Assembly (NCBI RefSeq): GCF_024359545.1
Contig: NZ_JAKQZG010000006.1
Location: 186,001-250,000, forward strand
Source of the DNA: Jiella marina
Lineage (GTDB): Bacteria > Pseudomonadota > Alphaproteobacteria > Rhizobiales > Rhizobiaceae
Length of the DNA: 64,000 nt
Direction of reading: 5' to 3'
Positions 46,377 through 57,231 of the stretch are shown here, piece after piece. Each line of letters opens with the position of its first letter. The stretch's first letter is position 1. The notes beneath the pieces are model-generated. The model saw only the letters and a list, made by a program, of their open reading frames with translations, did no database searches and was not told the DNA's origin. The translations under genes were made by a program, and so were the position numbers.

Positions 46377-47213
46377 TCACGCAGCCTCCGTTGGCCGGAC
46401 CAGTCGCGACCGTTCCGGCACCTTGCGAGCCGTCCCGAGTTTGGCGAGCGCCCGCTCCCTGACGACCTCGCTCCACCGGATCAGTTCGAAGGAGCCGTCG
46501 TAGCGCTCGGCGATCGCGGTACAGCTTTCGACCCAGTCGCCCGTATTCACATAGCTTACCGTTTCATACTCGGCCAGTTGCGCGTGGTGAATATGTCCGC
46601 AGATCACGCCGTCGCAGCCGGCTTTGGCGGCTTCCTCGGCGAGCGCCGTCTCGAACGCCCCGATGAAGTTGACGGCGTTCTTCACCTTCAGCTTCGCCCA
46701 GGAAGAGAACGACCAATAGGGAAAGCCGAGCCGCCGGCGCACCTTGTTGAAGACGAGGTTGATCGCGATCGCCGCGTCATAGGCCCAGTCGCCGAGATAG
46801 GCGATGATCCGGGCGTTGCGGACGACGACGTCGAACTCGTCGCCGTGGATCACCAGAAAGCGGCGTCCATCGGCGGTGATATGCACATCGCGCAGCTTCA
46901 CCTCCACGCCGCCGAAATGGCGCCCGACGAAGTCGCGCAGGAATTCGTCGTGATTGCCCGGGACGTAGATGATGGTGGCCCCCTTGCGCGCCTTCCGCAA
47001 GAGTTTCTGCACCACGTCATTGTGGTTCTGTGGCCAGTTCCAAGACCGTTTCAGCCGCCATCCGTCGACGATGTCGCCGACGAGATAGATCTTCTCCGCG
47101 TCGTGGAAGCGAAGAAAATCGATCAGCATGTCGGCCTGGGCCGCCTTCGATCCGAGGTGGATATCGGAAAGGAACAGCGTCCTGAAATGGCGCGTCGCCG
47201 CCTGATCGTCCAT
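46377..47213 (-). CDS. plcP: Metallophosphoesterase, probable PlcP-type phospholipase C
   Basis: A 278-residue calcineurin-like phosphoesterase from the ATG at 47213 (MDDQAATRHFRTLF). All metal motifs are there: SDIHLG (residues 16-21), GDIVDG (about 51), PGNHDE (about 95), HGDEFD, and GHIHH. It resembles LpxH (UDP-diacylglucosamine pyrophosphatase) and is often so named, but Rhizobiales use LpxI, and the LpxH-like protein of Sinorhizobium was shown to be PlcP, which cuts phosphatidylcholine under phosphate limitation. The adjoining glycosyltransferase fits. No convincing Pho box was found. An ATG at 47288 would give a longer, less family-like start. Confidence 0.8.
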   Translation of the reverse strand: MDDQAATRHFRTLFLSDIHLGSKAAQADMLIDFLRFHDAEKIYLVGDIVDGWRLKRSWNWPQNHNDVVQKLLRKARKGATIIYVPGNHDEFLRDFVGRHFGGVEVKLRDVHITADGRRFLVIHGDEFDVVVRNARIIAYLGDWAYDAAIAINLVFNKVRRRLGFPYWSFSSWAKLKVKNAVNFIGAFETALAEEAAKAGCDGVICGHIHHAQLAEYETVSYVNTGDWVESCTAIAERYDGSFELIRWSEVVRERALAKLGTARKVPERSRLVRPTEAA

Positions 47214-47431
47214 AGTCGCAGCCTCGCGCTCGTTCTCGTCTGCCTCGATCACCACGCGTCGCAAATGCCTGAATCGCATTGCAATCATGTGACGGAGCGC
47301 AATTTAGCCGTCTCTCGAATGTCACACTCCACAGGTCGTTGCCGGTTTGCCGAAGCGACAGCATTGGCTATGACTTTTCGCGCCAGGGCAAGGCCCATGC
47401 GCCAAGAGAGACGGGATAAAGGGGGGCACCC

Positions 47432-49738
47432 ATGTCGACGAACGAAGCCAAGGACGGCGAGGGCAAGAAGAGCGATCTCGACGAACAGGCGCTGTTCTTC
47501 CATCATTATCCGCAACCGGGAAAGCTGGCGATCCGGCCGACGAAACCTCTCGGCAACCAGCGCGACCTGGCGCTGGCCTATTCCCCGGGCGTCGCGGCGC
47601 CCTGCCTCGAGATCGCCCGCGACCCGAAGCTCGCCGCCGACTACACCAGCCGCTCCAATCTCGTCGCCGTGGTATCCAACGGAACGGCCGTTCTCGGCCT
47701 CGGCGATATCGGTCCCCTCGCTTCCAAGCCGGTGATGGAAGGCAAGGCGGTCCTGTTCAAGAAGTTCGCCGACATCGACGTCTTCGACATCGAGATAGAC
47801 GCCCGGGAGATCGACCATGTCTGCGACGTGGTGGCGGCGCTGGAGCCAACTTTCGGCGGCATCAATCTGGAAGACATCAAGGCGCCGGAATGCTTCGAGA
47901 TCGAGACGCGGCTGCGCGAGCGCATGGGCATCCCGGTCTTTCATGATGACCAGCATGGCACGGCGATCATAGCGGCGGCGGCCATCAGAAACGGGTTGCG
48001 GCTGGCCGGCAAGAAGCTCGAAGACGTCAAGATCGTCGCGTCTGGAGCCGGCGCCGCTTCGCTGGCCTGTCTCAACCTGCTCGTCTCGCTCGGCGCGAAG
48101 ACCGAGAACATCCTCGTCACCGATCGCGAGGGCGTCGTCTATGAGGGCCGCAACACCGGCATGGACCGCTGGAAGTCGATCTACGCTCGCAAGACCGACA
48201 AGCGCACGCTAGAGGAAGCGTGCGAAGGCGCCGACATCTTCCTGGGGCTTTCGGCCGCTGGCGTTTTGAAGCCCGACTATCTGAAGTCTATGGCCGAGCG
48301 GCCGATGATTCTGGCGCTGGCAAACCCGGTCCCGGAGATCATGCCCGACCTTGCCAAGGAGGTTCGGCCGGACGCGATGATCTGCACCGGACGTTCGGAC
48401 TTTCCGAACCAGGTCAACAACGTCCTCTGCTTCCCCTTCATCTTCCGCGGTGCGCTGGACTGCGGCGCGACGCATATCACCGAGCGGATGAAACAGGCGG
48501 CGACCGACGCCATCGCCGAGCTTGCCCGCGAGGAGGTGTCGGAGGTCGCGGCCAAGGCCTACGGTTCCGAGACGCCGGTCTTCGGGCCGGACTATCTGAT
48601 CCCCTCCCCCTTCGATCCGCGCCTGATCCTCAAGATCGCGCCAGCGGTCGCCGAAGCAGCGCGAGCGGATGGCGTCGCCTCCCGCCCGATCGAGGACATG
48701 AACGCCTATATGGAGCGGCTGAACCGCTTCGTATTCCGCTCCGGCCTGATCATGAAGCCGATCTTCCAGATCGCCAAGGATTCGGCCAAGCGCGTCATCT
48801 TCTCCGATGGCGAAGACGAGCGCGTGCTGCGCGCCACCCAGGTGCTGCTCGAAGACAAGACCTGCGTGCCGATCCTGATCGGCCGTCCAGGCGTCATCGA
48901 GACCCGGCTTGAGCGCTTCGGCCTCAAGATCCGGCCTGGCAAGGATTTCGAGGTTGTGAACCCGGAGGACGATCCGCGCTACCGCGACTATGTCGACCAC
49001 TATTTCGAGAAGGTCGGCCGCAAGGGCGTCAATCCCGACACCGCCCGCACCATCGTTCGCACCAACACGACGGTGATCGGCGCCATCGCCGTCTCGCGCG
49101 GCGAAGCCGACGCGCTGATCTGCGGGCTGGAAGGGCGCCTTCCCAAGCATGTCCGCGACATCAGCCAGGTGATCGGCATGCGGCCCGGCGTCAACAAGCT
49201 CGCCGCGATGAGCATCCTCTTGATGCAGGGCGTCACGAAATTCTTCGTCGACACCTATGTGCAGCGCGATCCGAACGCCGAGGAGCTGGCGGAAATGACC
49301 CGGCTCGCGGTGGCCGAACTGCTTCGTTTCGGCATCGACCCGAAGGTGGCGCTGGTCTCCCACTCCAATTTCGGCAGCGACGACACCGACGCCACGATCA
49401 AGCTGCGCGAGGCCTTGGCGATCATTCGCGCAGAGATGCCCGATCTCGAGATCGACGGCGAGATGCACGGCGATGCCGCCCTGAACGAGGCGATGCGCAA
49501 GCGGACGATGCCGAACTCGACGCTGTCGGGCGAAGCCAATCTCTTGGTGTTCCCCACTCTGGACGCCGCCAACATCACGCTGAACGTCGTCAAGAGCATG
49601 ACCGACGCGCTGCATGTCGGCCCGATCCTGCTCGGCGCCGCGTCGCCGGCGCATGTGATGACGCCGTCGGTCACTTCCCGCGGCGTCGTCAATATTGCGG
49701 CCATCGCCTCGGCGCAGGCGGTGGGGCTCGAAGAATAA
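47432..49738 (+). CDS. maeB: NADP-dependent malic enzyme (malic domain + PTA-like domain)
   Basis: A 768-residue multidomain malic enzyme that decarboxylates malate to pyruvate with NADP+. The N-terminal half has the malic enzyme signature ([20 protein letters not shown]) and NAD(P)-binding segment ([18 protein letters not shown]). The C-terminal third is a phosphotransacetylase-like regulatory domain ([34 protein letters not shown]), the usual MaeB layout. ATG preceded by AAAGGGGGG. A long hairpin follows. Confidence 0.96.
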   Translation: MSTNEAKDGEGKKSDLDEQALFFHHYPQPGKLAIRPTKPLGNQRDLALAYSPGVAAPCLEIARDPKLAADYTSRSNLVAVVSNGTAVLGLGDIGPLASKPVMEGKAVLFKKFADIDVFDIEIDAREIDHVCDVVAALEPTFGGINLEDIKAPECFEIETRLRERMGIPVFHDDQHGTAIIAAAAIRNGLRLAGKKLEDVKIVASGAGAASLACLNLLVSLGAKTENILVTDREGVVYEGRNTGMDRWKSIYARKTDKRTLEEACEGADIFLGLSAAGVLKPDYLKSMAERPMILALANPVPEIMPDLAKEVRPDAMICTGRSDFPNQVNNVLCFPFIFRGALDCGATHITERMKQAATDAIAELAREEVSEVAAKAYGSETPVFGPDYLIPSPFDPRLILKIAPAVAEAARADGVASRPIEDMNAYMERLNRFVFRSGLIMKPIFQIAKDSAKRVIFSDGEDERVLRATQVLLEDKTCVPILIGRPGVIETRLERFGLKIRPGKDFEVVNPEDDPRYRDYVDHYFEKVGRKGVNPDTARTIVRTNTTVIGAIAVSRGEADALICGLEGRLPKHVRDISQVIGMRPGVNKLAAMSILLMQGVTKFFVDTYVQRDPNAEELAEMTRLAVAELLRFGIDPKVALVSHSNFGSDDTDATIKLREALAIIRAEMPDLEIDGEMHGDAALNEAMRKRTMPNSTLSGEANLLVFPTLDAANITLNVVKSMTDALHVGPILLGAASPAHVMTPSVTSRGVVNIAAIASAQAVGLEE

Positions 49739-49740
49739 GA

Positions 49741-49774
49741 ATCGGTCGCAGAGGAAGACCCCTCTGCGACCGAT
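49741..49774 (+). terminator. Perfect hairpin after maeB
   Basis: A 14-base perfect stem (ATCGGTCGCAGAGG with its complement, loop AAGACC) begins 2 bases after the maeB stop. No T run follows, so termination is likely but not certain. Confidence 0.65.
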
Positions 49775-49792
49775 CCAGGCCCTTTGCGGCCA

Positions 49793-49888
49793 GAGCATGA
49801 GACCCGACTTCGCAGTCGGGGCTCATGCTCCAGTCTCTTGTTTTCGCATCGGATAGTCCGAAAACCGGGTCCACCTTTCGTCCGATGC
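49793..49888. repeat. Two palindromic repeats between maeB and the chemoreceptor
   Basis: A hairpin at 49793-49830 (GAGCATGAG...CTCATGCTC, 17-base arms with one mismatch, then CTCTTGTTTT) is followed by 49846-49888, whose ends are GCATCGGA and TCCGATGC and whose middle contains CCGAAAACCGGGTCCACCTTT. The latter is a version of a repeat very common in Rhizobiales. Its end is 1 base from the chemoreceptor stop codon. Confidence 0.75.
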
Positions 49889-49889
49889 G

Positions 49890-52076
49890 TCAGGCCGCCC
49901 TGGAAACAGGCATTTGGCGGCTGGAGTTGAGCGTGAAGGCGGCAATCTGCTCGCCCAGCACTTGAGCTTCCTTCGAGAGGCTGTGAGTGGCGGCCGTCGC
50001 CTCTTCCACCATGGCGGCGTTCTGCTGCGTGGCCGTATCCATCTGGCTCAGCGTATCGTTGACATGCGAGATGGATTCGGCCTGTTCACGCGAAGCGTCG
50101 ACAATGGCCGTCACTTCCGCGCGGACCGTTTCGACCTTTTCGCGAATGCCGGCGAGCGCACCGCCGGTCCGCTCGAAAAGGGCGACGCCATTGTCGAGGG
50201 AAGAAACCGAGCGGTCGATCAGGCTGCGGATCTCGTGGGCCGCGGTGCCCGAACGCTGGGCGAGATCGCGGACCTCCTGGGCGACCACGGCAAAGCCCTT
50301 TCCGGCCTCTCCGGCCCGCGCCGCTTCGACCCCCGCGTTGAGGGCGAGAAGGTTGGTCTGGAAGGCGATCTCGTCGATGACGGAAACGATCTGCGAAATC
50401 TCCCGCGAGGAGTCGGCGATCTTTTCGATCACGGCGACGGACTCGTCGACCAGAGCGCCGGAGGACCGCGCATATTCCGAGGCTTCGGTCACGTATTTGC
50501 CGGCCAGACCGGCGCGCGATGCCGAGGACTGCACCGCAGTCGAGACCTCCGACATCGAAGCGGAGGTGGTTTCGAGCGCCGCCGCCTGCTGTTCGGTTCG
50601 ACGAGCGAGGTCGTCGGACGCGACCTGCAGTTCGGCGACGCCGCGCTCGACACTCTCGGCCACGTCCTTGACGGCGTGGATCGTCTGCTCAAGCATTTCC
50701 ACCGACCCGTTGTAGTCGCGGCGCAGGGCATCGAGGCTACCCGGCAGAACGCTCTGAATGCGGTAGGAGACATCGCCGCTCGAGAGCCGACGCAGGGCGC
50801 CTCCGACCTCGGCCATGGCCGCTTCCAGCTCCCGCGCCCGCTCTGCCCGTTCGGCTTCGATCTCCCTCTGCTGGAATTCCCGCTCGCGCATCCGCTCCTT
50901 TTCGGTTCGCAACCGCTCTTCAGCAGTCTGTTCGGTCGTGACGACGAAGGCCGAGACCGCTCGCGCCATCTGCGCGATCTCGTCCTCGCCGGACGTGTCG
51001 ACCAGATCCATGTTCGTCTGGCCCTTGGCGAGATTGTTCATGCACTGGGTCAGGCGGCGCAGCGGACTGGTCACCGATCGCGCCAGCGAGATGGACGATC
51101 CGACGACGACGAGCACGGTCAGGAAAATGACCAAGGTCGCAGCCAGGAAGTACAACCAGCTCGTCGTGCTCTCGGCCTGGGCAATCTCGCCGATTTCATC
51201 GAGGAGTTCGTGTTCCATGTCGTTCATGACATTGATGACGCGGGTGGTCATCGCATACCACTCGCCGGCATCGAGGCCGGACAGGTCGGCGCCCACGCCG
51301 CCGCGCATGATGCGCGCGCGGATCGCCTTGGCGTCGCCTGCGCCGGCGGATTCAAGCCGCTCGGAAAGCTCTGCCATGCGGCTCATCGGCTGAAGATGCA
51401 GGAAGCGCTCGAAATAGGCCTTCGACCCGCCTGCGAGTTCCCAGAACCGATCGAAATGCACCTGGTCGGCATGGCCGGCTGCGATCATGCCCGCGCCCTC
51501 GCCCCGCTCGCGACCGGCCAGTTCCTTGGCCTGAACGATATTGTTGTAGGCGAAGATCAGGCTGGCGAGATGCACGGCCGCTTCCGAAATGCTCATGTCG
51601 TTCATGAGATCGGTAAGATTTTCGACCGCATGGTTGTAGTAGTCGAAAGCCTCCTCCCGGCCGATGGTCTGAGTGTCGATCTCATTGCGTCGCGAGTTCA
51701 GAACCTGCAAGGCCTTGGTCACGGCGGAAAGATGCGCCTGCAGGCGCTCGTCATCGACTGTCATAAGGGCCGCGGCTTCGGCCTCGAACCTGTCGAGGGC
51801 TGCATCGGTCGCCTCGCGGCTCGCCACCATCTCCTCCCGCATCTCGCTCCCGCGCGAGCCGAGAAAGCCTGCCGAACGGGCCCGCTCCACCTGGAGCGCG
51901 TCGACGACGTTGGTGACGATCTTCAGATCGGAACTCGTGCGGACGAGCGCGTCCATGCGGCGATACTCGTTGTAACTGTGCAGGATCTCGAGATCGCTCA
52001 GTACCGCGATCAAGACGATCGGCAGGAGCAAGGCCGCCGCAAGTCGCTTGTTGATGGAGAATCTGTTCATCTTCAT
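49890..52076 (-). CDS. Methyl-accepting chemotaxis protein with NIT sensor domain
   Basis: A 728-residue chemoreceptor from the ATG at 52076. Helix 1 (about 13-31), a helical periplasmic domain of about 260 residues resembling the nitrate/nitrite-sensing (NIT) domain (DALQVERARSAGFLGSRGSEM is its typical N-terminal segment), helix 2 (about 304-326), HAMP, then the signalling domain with the hairpin tip EIAFQTNLLALNAGVEAARAGEAGKGFAVVAQEVR. It would relay ligand binding to CheA/CheW. The ligand is inferred from the domain only. No CheR/CheB-tethering pentapeptide is evident at the C-terminus (RQMPVSRAA). Confidence 0.9.
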   Translation of the reverse strand: MKMNRFSINKRLAAALLLPIVLIAVLSDLEILHSYNEYRRMDALVRTSSDLKIVTNVVDALQVERARSAGFLGSRGSEMREEMVASREATDAALDRFEAEAAALMTVDDERLQAHLSAVTKALQVLNSRRNEIDTQTIGREEAFDYYNHAVENLTDLMNDMSISEAAVHLASLIFAYNNIVQAKELAGRERGEGAGMIAAGHADQVHFDRFWELAGGSKAYFERFLHLQPMSRMAELSERLESAGAGDAKAIRARIMRGGVGADLSGLDAGEWYAMTTRVINVMNDMEHELLDEIGEIAQAESTTSWLYFLAATLVIFLTVLVVVGSSISLARSVTSPLRRLTQCMNNLAKGQTNMDLVDTSGEDEIAQMARAVSAFVVTTEQTAEERLRTEKERMREREFQQREIEAERAERARELEAAMAEVGGALRRLSSGDVSYRIQSVLPGSLDALRRDYNGSVEMLEQTIHAVKDVAESVERGVAELQVASDDLARRTEQQAAALETTSASMSEVSTAVQSSASRAGLAGKYVTEASEYARSSGALVDESVAVIEKIADSSREISQIVSVIDEIAFQTNLLALNAGVEAARAGEAGKGFAVVAQEVRDLAQRSGTAAHEIRSLIDRSVSSLDNGVALFERTGGALAGIREKVETVRAEVTAIVDASREQAESISHVNDTLSQMDTATQQNAAMVEEATAATHSLSKEAQVLGEQIAAFTLNSSRQMPVSRAA

Positions 52077-52269
52077 GTCGTCTGCCCCGATTGCGGCCAG
52101 CGGCGCGCACATTGCCGCGGATTCACAATGAGCAATTGCATTCGGGAGGTTAACGAGGAATGAAGGCTTTACAGAATATGTGGGTAAGCCATTAAAAGCG
52201 ATATATTTTACGACTTGAAAGCCACATCGCGAAACAGTTGCATAACTGACTTTCTCTTCGAAGGCCTTC

Positions 52270-52887
52270 TCAGTTCAGCGCGTAGCAAGTGTCTTCGATT
52301 CCGCCGAAATTGATGGAGACCTCGCCACCCTTGCCGCCCATCCAGTTGCGTCCCGACTGGAATTGCACACCCGAACCGGACGGAATCTGGACGAGGCGAA
52401 CCTCGGGATAGGAATCGTGCGAGACATAGGCCACGAAGTCCCGCCCTTCGTTGCGATAGCGCACGTTCAGGGGAATGCCTTCGTTGCAGCTATAGGCCAC
52501 GTCGCTTTCCGGCGCGCCGCTCGGCTGTGGTTGTTGCTGGCGGGGACGCAGGCCGGAGAGTTCCGCGTCCTGCTGCGAGCCGCAAATGGTGAGAATGCCG
52601 GTCTCCTCGCCGTCGGCACACATCAGACCGCCCCACTGAAAGCCCGTGCGCCCATTCGGCATCTCGATCAGGAACCAGTCATAACCATCCATCCGCACCG
52701 AACGCTCCAGGAGGATGATCCGGTCGTTCAGCCGCGTGGAGCCGATCTGGGAGTGGTTGAGGCCCGGTCCTGCCCGCACCTTGCCGCCATAGGACCGGCC
52801 CGGCAGGTCGAGCCGCTCAGCCAGCGCCGAGGACGCCGAAAGGCCAAGCATGGCCGCGACAAGGATTGCGCTTCTGAACAACGACAT
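52270..52887 (-). CDS. Secreted protein with SH3 domain and MliC-like lysozyme-inhibitor domain
   Basis: A 205-residue exported protein (signal peptide MSLFRSAILVAAMLGLSASSALA). The first half is a bacterial SH3 fold (GGKVRAGPGLNHSQIGSTRL...DWFLIEM...GFQWGGLMC). After a Pro/Gln linker (RPRQQQPQPSGAPE), the second half has the MliC pattern: VAYSCNEGIPLNVRYRN, PSGSGVQFQSG, RNWMGGKGGEVSIN, final DTCYAL. MliC binds and inhibits c-type lysozyme in the periplasm. The double-domain layout suggests wall binding plus inhibition. The MliC assignment is by motif only. Confidence 0.75.
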   Translation of the reverse strand: MSLFRSAILVAAMLGLSASSALAERLDLPGRSYGGKVRAGPGLNHSQIGSTRLNDRIILLERSVRMDGYDWFLIEMPNGRTGFQWGGLMCADGEETGILTICGSQQDAELSGLRPRQQQPQPSGAPESDVAYSCNEGIPLNVRYRNEGRDFVAYVSHDSYPEVRLVQIPSGSGVQFQSGRNWMGGKGGEVSINFGGIEDTCYALN

Positions 52888-52998
52888 CGAACGACCTCCC
52901 GGAATCTTCCCTTAAGGAAGATGCATGGCAGTCGCCCGACCGCAAGCAATTTCGCCGAACGCACGGAAGGGTGATCGGACCGCTTGGCCCGCCGGGCC

Positions 52999-54372
52999 TT
53001 ACTGCAACCGCGCGAGAAGGCGCTCACGACCGATCAGCGGCAGAAGAGGCCCCAGTTCGGGTCCATGGTCGAGGCCGGTGATCGCCCGGCGCAGGGGCAG
53101 GAACAGCGCCTTGCCCTTCACACCCGTCTCGCTCTTGATCCGCGCCGTCCACTCTTTGAAGGTCTCGGCGCCGATCTCGCCTTCCGGCAGAAGCCGCGCC
53201 GCCGAGGCGCGGAAGGTCGCTTCCCCGTCATCCTGCAGGGGCGGGGTTTCGATCGTGCCGAAGACGATTTCGGCCCAGGCCCAGGCGTCCCCCACCTTGT
53301 CGCAATTGGCCCGAACCGCGAGCCAGAACGCCTCGGCGTGTTCGGGGGAAATGTCCATGGTGGCGATACGCGTTGCCACGGCCTCGAATTCGAGACCATG
53401 CACGATCTCCCGATTCAGCCGGTCGAGTTCGGCCGGGTCAAATTTCGAGGCCGAGGCCGAGACCTCGCGGAAATTCAGCCGTTCGGACAGACGCTCGAGA
53501 TCGGACACGGGCTCGATCGAACCGGACATGCCGACGAGGACCGCAAGCGACGCCACCGCCATCGGCTCGAAGCCTTCGTCGCGCAAGGTTTCGAGGGACA
53601 GCGCGCCAGAACGCTTGGAAAGCCCCTCTCCGCCCACTGTGGTCAGAAGATTGTGGTGGCCGAAAACCGGCGCCTTGGCACCCAACGCTTCGAAGAGCGC
53701 GTATTGGACGGCGGTATTGGTCACGTGATCGTCGCCGCGAATGATGTGGGTGACACCCATCTCCGCGTCGTCCACCACCGAAGGCAGGGTGTAGAGATAG
53801 CTGCCGTCGCCGCGGATGAGGACGGGATCGGAGAGCGAGGCCAGATCGATGGTCTGCGGCCCCTTGATCAGGTCGTCGAAGGTCACGTCGGTGCGCTTCG
53901 GCGCGAAGGGATCGCCCTTGAAGTTCGGCAGCAGAAAGCGCCAGTGCGGCTTGCGGCCTTCGGCCTCGAGCGCCGCACGCTCCTCGGGCGAAAGCTTGAG
54001 CGCCTCCCGGCCATAGACCGGCGGCAGACCGCGCGCCGCCTGCCGCTTGCGTCTGCGGTCGAGCTCGTCCGGCGTCTCGTAGCAGGGATAGAGGAGGCCC
54101 TTGGCCTTGAGCGTCTCGGCGGCGGCGTCATAGAGCGCGATCCGCTCCGACTGCCGGGCGACGCGATGAGGCTCGATCCCGATCCAGCGAAGATCGGTCT
54201 CGATCAGATCCGCATATTCCCGGCGCGAGCGCTCCCGGTCGGTATCGTCGAAGCGCAGAATGAACTGCCCGCCCTCCCGCATGGCGAACAGCCAGTTGAA
54301 GAGCGCGGTCCTCAGATTTCCGATGTGAAGCCGCCCGGTGGGCGACGGCGCGAAGCGAAGAATGGCAGACAT
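52999..54372 (-). CDS. gltX: Glutamate-tRNA ligase
   Basis: A class I aminoacyl-tRNA synthetase, 457 residues. The HIGH-type motif is [18 protein letters not shown] (residues 10-27), and the second signature [12 protein letters not shown] replaces the usual K-L-S-K-R by G-L-S-K-R. Many Alphaproteobacteria have two GltX proteins, one of which can charge tRNA-Gln for later amidation by GatCAB; the shorter length and GLSKR form suggest this is one of such a pair. Only one copy is in this window. Confidence 0.95.
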   Translation of the reverse strand: MSAILRFAPSPTGRLHIGNLRTALFNWLFAMREGGQFILRFDDTDRERSRREYADLIETDLRWIGIEPHRVARQSERIALYDAAAETLKAKGLLYPCYETPDELDRRRKRQAARGLPPVYGREALKLSPEERAALEAEGRKPHWRFLLPNFKGDPFAPKRTDVTFDDLIKGPQTIDLASLSDPVLIRGDGSYLYTLPSVVDDAEMGVTHIIRGDDHVTNTAVQYALFEALGAKAPVFGHHNLLTTVGGEGLSKRSGALSLETLRDEGFEPMAVASLAVLVGMSGSIEPVSDLERLSERLNFREVSASASKFDPAELDRLNREIVHGLEFEAVATRIATMDISPEHAEAFWLAVRANCDKVGDAWAWAEIVFGTIETPPLQDDGEATFRASAARLLPEGEIGAETFKEWTARIKSETGVKGKALFLPLRRAITGLDHGPELGPLLPLIGRERLLARLQ

Positions 54373-54504
54373 GGGCCAGCGACCTACAGCAAAGCGTCCG
54401 CGGCGAGAAGAGGCGGGGCGATTGCTATCCCGCCGCTGGGAAGAGAGGCCGAGCCAGTACCTTGCCGCTCCCGGCGTGGCGGGGCCAATCGGCGCTGACG
54501 ACGA

Positions 54505-56360
<1,856 letters not shown>

Positions 56361-57068
56361 ATGAAACGCCTGTCCTACCTTCTGGCGGGAGCCGCTCTTT
56401 GCGCGTTCCCCGCGACGATTGCCAATGCCGACTGCCGCCAGGAACTCGCCAGCCTTTCGGACGACAGTGCGGTGACCGCCTCGACGAGTGGCGGGGCAGC
56501 GACCAGTTCCGCGGCAACCGGCACGACGACCAATTTCGAGACGAATGAGGTCAGCGGCGCTGATGCCGGGGATGCCACGCAGTCCGCCGAGGTTTCGAAA
56601 GACGGGAGCCTGGCACCGCTGGAGAGTTCCAGCGAAGCCAGTTCCGCAGGCGGCCAGTCGGCCGACGCGCAGGCCGATTCCTCCCAGCAATCTTCGATGA
56701 GTGGATCCTCCGATGATACCGCCTCGAATGCGAGCTCCGAAGGCGTCGGAACCGGCGAAGTCTCGAAGGACGGCCAGACGATGCCGATGGCGAGCAGCCA
56801 GGGCGGAGGCGAGGAGAACATGGCGATGTCGGGCCAGGACGCGAACGCGCAGCAAGCCGGCAATGAAACGGCGATGGCCAGCACCGGCCAAGGGACGGAC
56901 AACCCGTCCGATGCCTCGTCAAGCGCAACCGATGGCGGAAGCTATCAGATGGCTCTGAACAGGGCTCAGACCGCCCTTGACGAGGGCAATGAAGAAGCCT
57001 GCCTTGCCGCAGTCGAGGAAGCGCGCAACATGCAGGCCGAGGGCGCTTCCAACCAGTCTTCGCAGTAA
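56361..57068 (+). CDS. Secreted Ser/Ala/Gly-rich low-complexity protein
   Basis: A 235-residue protein from the ATG at 56361: signal peptide (MKRLSYLLAGAALCAFPATIANA-DCRQ), then about 170 residues of Ser/Ala/Gly/Asp-rich low-complexity sequence, then a short folded C-terminal part (YQMALNRAQTALDEGNEEACLAAVEEARN) with one Cys. Together with DCRQ this gives one Cys at each end, which could form a disulfide. EVSKDG occurs twice (EVSKDGSLAPL, EVSKDGQTMPM). The C-terminal helix pair resembles small periplasmic proteins of Rhizobiales, but I cannot name the family. Confidence 0.7.
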   Translation: MKRLSYLLAGAALCAFPATIANADCRQELASLSDDSAVTASTSGGAATSSAATGTTTNFETNEVSGADAGDATQSAEVSKDGSLAPLESSSEASSAGGQSADAQADSSQQSSMSGSSDDTASNASSEGVGTGEVSKDGQTMPMASSQGGGEENMAMSGQDANAQQAGNETAMASTGQGTDNPSDASSSATDGGSYQMALNRAQTALDEGNEEACLAAVEEARNMQAEGASNQSSQ

Positions 57069-57091
57069 CGCTGCAAAACTCAGACACTGTG

Positions 57092-57124
57092 TTCAGCGGG
57101 CGCCGCATGACAGCGCCCGCTGAA
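57092..57124 (+). terminator. Hairpin after the Ser-rich protein gene
   Basis: A 12-base perfect stem TTCAGCGGGCGC with its complement (57092-57103 and 57113-57124) and a 9-base loop, 23 bases after the stop codon. No T run follows, so it may be a weak terminator or a two-way one for the P450 operon. Confidence 0.6.
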
Positions 57125-57231
57125 GTCGTGTCGTAATCGTCAATCGCCGCAGCATCATATGTTTCACGGCGAGCGACGCGTGCCGCCACCGCTTTTCCTA
57201 CCCGGCTCGATTCCAAGCAGCGGTTGACGCC

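Noticed and set aside
47278-47295. Possible Pho box upstream of plcP (CCGTCAC-ATGA-TTGCAAT on the minus strand)
   Set aside because: Only 5 of 7 and 4 of 7 matches to the half-site consensus CTGTCAT; too weak to report as a site.
49914-52163. A 749-codon frame opposite the chemoreceptor gene
   Set aside because: Shadow of the receptor gene; no domain, while the receptor has a complete signalling domain.
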